This document shows positions 16,729-25,100 of a stretch of 32,583 bases of DNA, piece after piece. The first letter of the stretch is position 1. Each line of letters starts with the position of its first letter. The notes beneath the pieces were generated by a model. It searched no databases. It had not been told where the DNA came from and saw nothing but the letters and a program-made list of their open reading frames with translations. This stretch comes from Ochromonadaceae sp. CCMP2298. Lineage: Eukaryota > Sar > Synurophyceae > Ochromonadales > Ochromonadaceae. Where the stretch lies: NCBI GenBank assembly GCA_026770595.1, contig MU633655.1:1-32583 (forward strand), given 5' to 3'. The position numbers and the translations under genes are program-made.

Positions 16729-18765
16729 TTACGCAGTGCCGTTGGTACTCTGGGAGTACGCACTATGGGGGGGGGAGTACGTGCTGAGGGAGTACTTGGC
16801 GCGCAGGCTGTCCACGTACATCCACTCCAACACGCGCGCGGGCGAGAGCACCTTGCAGTAGTGCAGGCCGGACAGGGGCGGTAGGGGGATGTGCAGGGGG
16901 GTGCAGAGGCTAGGAGAGCGCACCTGCACCGTCTCCCCGTCCTCGCTCTCCGCATACTCCAGCTCGTTCCAGATCCAGCAGGGGCCGGACCGCACGTCCA
17001 TGTCGGGGCCGATCGTGTATTTCTGCCCGTAGGCGGTGTAGCGGGCCAGGGTGGCGGGGCCGGCATGCGCGTGGGCCCAGTCCACACTCTGCTGGTTGAT
17101 TTCTCCGCACACGCCCATGCCGCCCCCCACCTCATCCCCACAGAAGTCGATGCCTGCGAGCCTATGCAGACTCTGGCGCGATTTCATCTTGGTCTTGAGC
17201 TCGAAGGCGGACAGCGGGAGGGAGCCTGTGTCCAGGTCCAGACCCCTGCTGTGGAAGTGGAGGTCCCAGATCTGCAGGTCCTCGCCTGTGTGGTAGCAGC
17301 CCTGGGTGGAGGTCTGCGTCCTTACCCCCTCATCGCTCCTCTGGACCTTGGGCAGACGTGTGCCAAAGGAGTCGGTGTTGGTCAGAGGGATGCCCTGCAG
17401 TCCGCCCATGGTGGCCTGCGAGACCGCACTGAAGGGACAGCCCGCGGTGCAACTGGAGCACTCGGTGGAGCACCGGGACACACAGGGCGGGCGGAAGTTG
17501 TGGTATCCTTCTAGGTGCAGGGCCTCCAGGAGGGGGGCGACGAAGGCGTGGGTCTGCGCCAATCGCTCCTGCATGGCCTGCTCACCCTCTAGGGCCCCCA
17601 GGACGGAGAGTGTCTTGGCACTCAGGAAGGCAGAGAAGTCGCGTGCGATGAGGCGGTGCGCCTCCGCGTAGGTACGCTCAGGCACCAGGTCTAGGCGGTA
17701 GACGCGGCTGGGGGGCAGACCGCTCGCGAACTGCATATGGGTGACACCCTGCACCACCACCTGTAGGAGGGTTTGATACATACAGAGTGGATCGGAGGGT
17801 TTAATATACATATACAGTGTAGATAGGAGGGTTTAATAAACATAAAAAATATATAGAGAGGGGGTTTAACGCACACATATAGTGTAGATAGGAGGGTTTA
17901 CCACGGGGAAAGAACTGTTTTCGAACGCGTTTTCGCATATGACAGCGGGGTCCAGCAGCTGCGAGTAGAAGGCCTCGGCGAAGCGTGTCACGCGGGCGAT
18001 CCCGTCCAGCTCTCCGCCGATAGTGAGCGTGGGAACGTTGTAATTAAACACATAGTCTTGCTTCCAGGAGCGGGCAAGGAAGGAGCCCATCAGCACCTGA
18101 GCCGTCACCTTGTCTGCATTCTCCGCAGTGTAGGCCTGCACCATGGCGCCCCCCAGCGAGTGGCCCGCCATAATCAGGGTGGTGGTGTTCATGCCCTTCT
18201 CCCGCATCTTCAGCAAAATGCGGTCCACGCCGCTGCCCACCTCGAAGGCAAAGTTGCCCGGGAACTGGGGAATACCCACCCACACGCTCAGATCTTTGGA
18301 CTCCAGCTGTACTGCTTTCATAAGCGGGATGTACGCATAGGGCTCGATCTCCGCGCCCTGGATCATGAGCACGCACACCTGCTTGCCCGAGGTCGAGCTG
18401 GGCTCCAGGATTACGTCTCCCTCCTCGATCGCGTAATCGAACGCGAGCAGGCCAACGACCAGGATAGAGAAGAGCATCGCCTGGCTGATAAAATTGAGGG
18501 CACAAGCCAAGATCTCGCCGAGCTCGGACAGAGGCGCCAAACCGGCGAGCAACGCCAGTCTGCCGTGCCTGACCTCCGCCTCAGCCTTGATCCAGTAGAG
18601 GCCATTCTTGGCCTGGGGCAGTGCGAAGGGGTCGAATGCGTTCATGCGGGCCACACGGGTGCGGGGAGCGGGGGTCTCGCCCTCCATGTAGAGGCGGGTC
18701 TGGCGAGCCACGGAGCGCTGCACGTTGAACGCGACAGCGACGTTAAGCAGGGCGAGGAAGCGCAT
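16729..18765 (-). CDS. Plastid-targeted LHC-like helix / alpha-beta hydrolase fusion, 2 exons, 631 aa
   Basis: Exons 18765-17902 and 17760-16729 join in phase 0. Residues 1-12 form a short signal peptide cut before Phe (AVA|FNVQ), then a basic Ser/Arg transit region: the bipartite presequence of red secondary plastids. Residues 61-73 (AEAEVRHGRLALL) match the E..HGR chlorophyll-binding helix of LHC/ELIP proteins; a membrane segment follows at about 92-110. From about 130 an alpha/beta hydrolase begins: nucleophile Ser203 in GHSLGG, likely acid Asp254 in GGELDG, likely base His296 in GVTHMQ, just after the intron. The substrate is unknown; plastid lipid or chlorophyll ester is a guess (chlorophyllases carry GHS.GG). 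A Cys-rich segment (about 380-400) and an unrecognised C-terminal domain (to 631, with YTAYGQKYTIG and GPCWIWNEL) follow. A nearby upstream ATG (18770) is out of frame. Divergent from NPHP4. Confidence 0.85.
17761..17901 (-). other. Intron of the LHC-hydrolase gene, built of ~32-bp tandem units (141 nt)
   Basis: Donor CCCGTG|GTAAAC at 17901, acceptor CCTACAG| ending at 17761. The intron consists almost wholly of about five imperfect units, each starting (T)AAACCCTCC and continuing TATCTACACTGTATATGTAT-like. The first unit supplies the donor and the last, truncated unit supplies the acceptor. Confidence 0.88.
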
Positions 18766-19113
18766 TGCATTGGAGGAATCTGCTGATTGCCAGTACGCAA
18801 TTTTGGCGGAGTGGGGAAAGGAGAGGAGAGAAGAAAAGAAGAAGATATTTTCCTGACTTTTTGAAGTGGTTCCCAGTCCCAGGGGACCGACGTAACTACT
18901 TCCAGGAGTTACGTTCGTCCCCTGGGACTGGGGTGAGCTTTTTGAATCGATCGAGTCGTTGGGCAGTTGAGCAACCCGAGAGAGACTGTGCGTGCAGCCG
19001 CTCGAGCAGGGGGATCTCTGCAGACTAGAAGCCCCAGCGTTCAAATCGCAGCGTCGATTCATCACTTCCATCTGCTCTTGGCTTCCCCATTGCGGACTGG
19101 CGGTGCTTGAAGG
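18766..19113. promoter_or_regulatory. Divergent promoter region between the LHC-hydrolase and NPHP4 genes
   Basis: The two start codons face away from each other across 348 bp, so both promoters must lie here or overlap the genes. The region has a purine-rich AAG/GGAG stretch (about 18808-18846), a strong hairpin (18872-18932), and a mixed segment up to the NPHP4 ATG. I see no defendable TATA box. Confidence 0.6.
18857..18946. repeat. 26-bp inverted repeat (hairpin) flanked by 9-bp direct repeats; foldback/MITE-like
   Basis: Arm 1 at 18872-18897 (CCCAGTCCCAGGGGAC...ACGTAACT) is complementary to arm 2 at 18907-18932 at 24 of 26 positions, around a 9-nt loop. The 9-mer CTTTTTGAA occurs just outside on both sides in direct orientation (18857-18865 and 18938-18946). 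This is what a small foldback transposon with target-site duplication would leave; it could equally be a regulatory palindrome. Confidence 0.85.
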
Positions 19114-22100
19114 ATGTCCGACCTCGACGCGGACGAGAAGCCGTCCGACCGGACACGGAGGGAGCGAGATGAGAAATCTTCCTCCAAGGCGCTGCAGGTC
19201 AGGGAGCCTTCCAAGAAGGACGTGAAAGACGGAGAGAAGAAAAGGAATATGAAATGGACCGCGTTCACCCGGGCGAAGGTGTCTTTCGGCTTCCAGCACC
19301 TTAGCCCGGCCTACATCCCGGCCATGGTGGAGGACCCGCAGGGCTGGTGCATCTGCTTCGAGAAGGTCAGCGAGTGGAGCATCCCGGCCGCCGTAATGAA
19401 GGAGTTCGGAGACGGAGACTACGAGATCACAGCACAGCTCAGCCTCTCTTTGTTCCACCTGGCCTCCTCGACCTTCTACGGCACGACGTGGATGGGTCCC
19501 TCCGTCTCCCTGGCGCACGGGGACTCCGAGATCCCCAAGGTGTTCACCTTCGAGTACCCAGACATCGTCTACCTGCTCACACGCATCACAGACCCTACTT
19601 GCGTGGCCATCGTGGAGATCGTGGTCTCCAAGTTTGACCTGCGCAAGAACCTGACCGCCGCGCAGTTCGGCTGCGGCTGGACCATCCTCAACCTCTTCAA
19701 GAAGCCGCACCCGCCAGACATCGCAGAGGGCCACGAGAATGTGGACTTCACGAGCTGCGCGATCTTTGCGGGCAGTCCTCGCGACCTGATAATCAACACG
19801 GACATGAACGAGCTGCCCAAGACGCTGCAGGAGATCCCCGGCTGCTGCATCTACTTCAAGCTGTACCAGCACCGCAGACTGCTCAAGGCGCGCAACCTCG
19901 TCTCGGAGAACGCAGCCATGGGCAGGTTCGACACCGTAGCAGGCCTGGTGCCGCGCAGCGTGGTGCCCCCTGGAGCGCGCGGTCCCATGGACGTGTCGTG
20001 CATCGGAGACGAGGAGCACTTCGACAAGAGGGACGGAGTGCTCAGCCTGCCCGCCACCCCGCGTGTGGCCACAGGCATGCAGGTGAAGATCAGCAACTGC
20101 CAGCTGTACATGCCCAACAGACGTGCCATTGAGAACAAGATGATCGAGTCGTACGCGGCCATGGCGCAGATCCGGGACGTGTCTAAGGTGCAGATCCTCT
20201 CGAGGAGGCTTAGAGTGGGCCTGCACAACGGGAACACCGTGCTGGGCGGCGACTGGCAGACGCACAAGCTCATGGAGGACCCCAAGGCGCCCGACCTGCT
20301 GGACACAGAGGCGCGCGTGGTTGTGGTGGAGGGGTACACCCCTCACGTGTTCATGGCTTTGGCCTTCCTGGTGGAGTACGAGCTGGGCACACCTGCGCAG
20401 AAGATGACGCACTTCAACTCGCAAGCCATGGTGCGCTCCACCAGATGGCTGGACGGGCGCATGGTCACCACATTCACCGTCTGCGCCGCAGTGTACATCC
20501 CCTACGACGGGCGGCGGCTGCTTCTGCGCAACACGGGCGTGTCTAACCCGGACGAGGACGAGGTGGACATCAACCTGCCCCTGCTCAAGGACGAGGCATG
20601 CCGCATTCTCACAGGCCGCCCGCTGCTGGTCACCGAGCTGGGCAAGGACGCGGGCGGGAAGGAATCTGACAAGATGACGCTGCGTGCGGGCAACAAGGAG
20701 GGCGACGACGTGGCTGCGGTGCAGGGCAGTGGCGCGCAGCTGGAGGAGGACGACCCGGGCACCCCCCTGCTGGGCTTCGACCTGCGCGTGGTGCACCCAC
20801 TCAAGGGGGAGCTGGCGCACAACACGGACATGGCAGAGGTGCTGGAGATGGACAGGAACAAGAGCTCGCGCAGGCTGGAGGCGGAGCGGGAGGTGGACCG
20901 CAAGCATGCCGAGCTGGTGGACGCGGACTCCAAGGGCTCTGGGGACGAATTGGACGTGGACGCCACTGGCCGCTCCCGCACCTTCCGCCAGAAGTCTTTC
21001 GGCACCTTAGGCAAGACCGAGGACCGCGACATGCTGGTGCGCGAAAGTCTGCGCTCCACGCGCGAGCTGGGGGGAACCCTGCGCTCCCGCACGCGGGACC
21101 TTGACGACGACGCCGCCTCACTACCGGACAGCATCGTGACAGGGGACTCGCATCACTCCTCTCTGCGCCTGGACGCGCTCTACTACACCTCACAGGGCAG
21201 GACAAGGGACCCGCGCTCGCAGTCCGGGGCTGGCTGGGACGCGCTGTCGGAGCGATCAGACGAGGCGGGGGGCATGCGCGGCATGACGATGCGGGACACT
21301 CGGTTCTCAGTGCCCAGAGAGCGCACCTCTTTGCTGGCCCAGTCTCTGCAGAGCAAGCTGGTCTCGCAGGAGCACGCTGGCCAGAACCTGCTGCAGAGCA
21401 GAGAGCAGCTGCCTGCAGGGGCGGGCATCCCTCCGCAGCGCAGGGACGGCCCCATGACAGTAGCGCCCAAGACCATGGCCAGCAGCAACGCCGCGCACAT
21501 GCGGGAGATCAGCAGGGGCGGGCGATCTCGTCTGAACCGCCACGGCTTCGACGGGGCCATCGTGGACACTTCTCTGGCTGCGGGCGTGGAGGCCAGGGGG
21601 GAGCGGCGCGTGACTGACGGCCGCAACGTGGTGGTGGATGTGGAGCTGGAGGCACGCGACGAGCGCTCCCTGCACGAGATCAACATACAGTTCGCGGGAT
21701 ACCGCTCGGGCGCCAAGCCTCACCAGTCGGTAGCCCCGGACATGACGATGAACCACTACCTGCCAAGAGCTGTGTACTTCTCGTTCCAGTTCTACTCCTG
21801 CATGCCCACGCGCACAGAGGTCATGCGCCTGCTGCCTGCGGAGCCGGGGCAGCTGTGCGTGCTGGCCAGAGACGAGGCCTACGCGCGGGAGGAGACCCCG
21901 CTCACTTTGCGCTTCCTGATCGACTGCTCCACTGCGTCTCCCAACGAGGCAGCGGAGTTCGCAGAGTACCTGGCGGGCAGCGCGCTCTACGTGGACGTGT
22001 GGGACGCTAACTCGCTGCTGCACCTGGGCACCTGCGGCATCCCTCTGCGGCGCCTGATGCGGCAGGGGCAGCATGCGGTGAAGCAGGCAGTGGAGTGCGA

Positions 22101-25100
22101 CGTGATCAACGCAGAGGTGGGCGCGGGGCAGGCTAACGGGGGCATCAGCAGCACCTACGTGGCGGAGGGCGGGCCCTTCTCCGGCACAGTGGTGGGCGCC
22201 GTGCAGGTCATCATGTCCAACACGGGAGAGAAGGGCAGGGGCCCCTCACCTAGGAACGCACGCAGCTCCTCCTCTGGGAAGCCTCTCTACCACATCGAGA
22301 ACGACGACCTCTTCCCCATGGAGGGACTCAACTGGCGGGCGCTGGCGGAGGGGCAGGGCGCGGGGCCCTCTGGCGGCAGGATGCTGAGTCGGCCCAAGAA
22401 CTCTGTGCGCGCCAAGCCTCTGTCCGAGAGCTCACCCGAACTGCACAAGGCGCTCTCGGACGTGCGCCGATCCGCAGACCACTCGCGCGGTCCCTCCCTG
22501 CGCTCCCTGACGAGCCAGCGCGGCGCTCCTGGTGTGTGCACGCTGACGTACGACGAGGTGGCCATCATCTTCAAGCGCTTCAGAGGCGTGATGAAGGGCA
22601 CGGTGCAGTACTCGGGCGACCTGCTGTCTCTACTGGACATGCCTAGTCTGGGGGTTGCGCTGAAGAAACTGGTGCAGGCGTACAAGAAGTTTGGGGACCA
22701 CGAAGCCATGATGAAGGAGATACTGAGACACTCGGGTGCGGAGAGCTCGCTGGGGGCGCGAGACCTGGAGGAGTTCTTCCGCGTGCTGTTCGCCAAGACG
22801 TACCTGAAGTGCAGGCCGGAGGAGCTCACGCTGCTGGCACAGAGGTTCGTGACCAACGGGGGCGGGGAGCAGGTCACGGCGACGCAGGTGGCGGACTTCT
22901 GTGCAGAGGAGGCGGACCGCAGCGAGTGGGCGCTGGTGGGGCAGAGGCTGCGTCTGGCTGCGCAGAGGGCGGCTCTGGAGGGCGCAGACGCAGAGCAGAT
23001 GCTGTCCGAGCACGACGTGAGCGGGTCTCACCACATCAACAGCAGCCGCTTCAAGGACTTCCTGCGCGCGCTGAACAAGTTCGGAAACCTCTCCCCCAAG
23101 GACGTGAATCTATGCGCGCGCCACTTCTCGCGCAGGGCCAGGGGCGCGGACGTGGACAGGGACCCGGTCTCTCTGCGGGAGGTGACGGCCTTCCTGGGCA
23201 TCGAGTACGTGGGCAACCTGCAGCTGCGCGTGAGGAAGGTGGTGGCGGAGCGACCCAAGGGCCCCCCAGACGTGCAGGAGATGCTGCAGATGCTGGTGCA
23301 GGCTAGGGGCGGGCGCTCTGACACTGCTCAGCAGTACTCGTACGAGGAGGTGGAGGAGGCGATGGGGCAGCTGGGAGTGTACGCGGAGGTGTCGCACGAG
23401 CAGGCGAAGGGTCTGCTCAGGCGCATGGACGTGAAGGGCACTGGGCGGCTCAGTGCAGTGCAGGTGCTCAAGTTCCTAGACGTGCCGTTCAAAGCCAGCG
23501 ACCTAAGTGACGCCGCAGCGCAGGGACAGGTGGAGGAGGCGGCCCCTGTGGATGTGGAGGCCCTGCTGCGTCTGCTGCTGGAGAAGGTGCGGGGCAGTGG
23601 CGTGGACGTGGTGGAGGCCTTCAGGCACTTCGACGCTAACGGGGACGGCTCTATCTCCAGACAGGAGCTGACGCAGGGCCTCACCAAGCTGGCCATATTC
23701 GAGCAGGTGTCGGACTGGAAGAGGCAGATGCCCTCTCTCATACGCAAGTTCGACAAGGACGGCAGCGGGGACGTGTCTCTGAGGGAGTTCTTCGCCTTCC
23801 TGGGCATCGCGGACTACGCGCCCAACATCATTCAGCGCATGACGAAGATATTCGCATTCGCGGCGCAGAAGAAGGTGTCAGTGAGGGACATATTCGAGCA
23901 CCTGGACAGCGACAAGAGCGGCTTCCTGGACGCGGGGGAGATCGAGAAGGGACTGAAGGAGCTGGGGGAGTTCGGGGAGGTGACGCGCGCAGACGCAGAG
24001 GCAGTGGTGACTCACTTCGACGACAACGGGGACAAGAAGGTGTCCATCGACGAGTTCGTGGCCTTCTTCACAGCGAGGGTGAACCAGGCATTGAAGGAGA
24101 GGCGCAAGAAGCGCACAGACAAGGTGGCGGCCATTCTGCGCAAGACCATGACCGGCGCCATGCGCAAGGGCGGCGCCTCTCTGCGAGACATCTTCGGGCA
24201 CCTGGACAAGGACAGCAGCGGCAACATCGACACCGCGGAGCTGGTGCAGACGATCATCAAGCTGCCCACCTTCCAGAAGATGAAGCTCACCGACCAGGAC
24301 GCCAGTGACCTCATGGCCACGCTGGACGAGGACGGCAGCGGGGACGTGGCCTTTTCCGAGTTCGAGAGCTTCGTGGTGGGGGACGACTCTTTCGAGGACT
24401 CCATGGTCTCCCTAGGCACCAACAGCCCCGTGACGCTAGTGGACCGCATCCGCGCCACCTTCAAGCTGGCCCAGGAGAAGGGTTTGTCCTTCGAGCAGGC
24501 CTTCCAGCTGCTGGACGCGGACGGCAGTAATGGGGTGACCGTGGACGAGCTGCACGTGGCACTACAGAGGCTGCCCAACTTCAAGGGCGTGGGCCTACGG
24601 GAGGTGCAGGAGCTGTTCGAGGCCATGGACACGGACCGCAGCGGGCAGGTCACGGTGAGGGAGTTCGGAGACTTCATTAAGAGCGGGACCCTGCGCGCGG
24701 ACAAGCGCGCTGCCAAGGGCGGGGACAGGGACGGGGACAAAGGTGGGCCCATGGACGCTACTCGGGCCAAGGAGCTATTCGTACGACACCTGCACCGCAT
24801 CGCGCAGATCGACGGCAGCGTGAGTGCTCTGCTGGCCTACCTGGACGACGAGCAGGACGGGCTGATCAAGCTGACCTCCTTCCGGGCCCTGCTGCGCAGA
24901 GAGGACGTCTTCGACAGCGTGCCAGAGCAGGCTGTGGATCTCATGCTGGAGCCGCTGCTGCAGGACAGGCAGCACATACGCGCAGGCGCTCTGCTGCGCT
25001 TCATCGAGGGCAGGAAGGCTCTGGACGTGGGCTCGGGCGAGGGCAAGGAGGGCGAGGAGGGGGAGCTGACGGTGCTGCAGCGCGACTACGACTTCTCTCC

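Noticed and set aside
17761-17901. AAACCCT words as telomere-type repeats
   Set aside because: The unit is about 32 bp and reads TAAACCCTCC, not a short CCCTAAA array; it sits inside an intron with good splice sites.
18960-19060. Possible tRNA (gttcaaatc-like word near 19038)
   Set aside because: No matching acceptor, D-arm and anticodon stems could be built around it.
17866-20907. A 1013-codon open frame on the minus strand
   Set aside because: Its upstream two thirds is antisense to NPHP4 and to the hairpin region, with His/Arg/Val-rich shadow composition. The real gene starts at the ATG at 18765, where a signal peptide begins.
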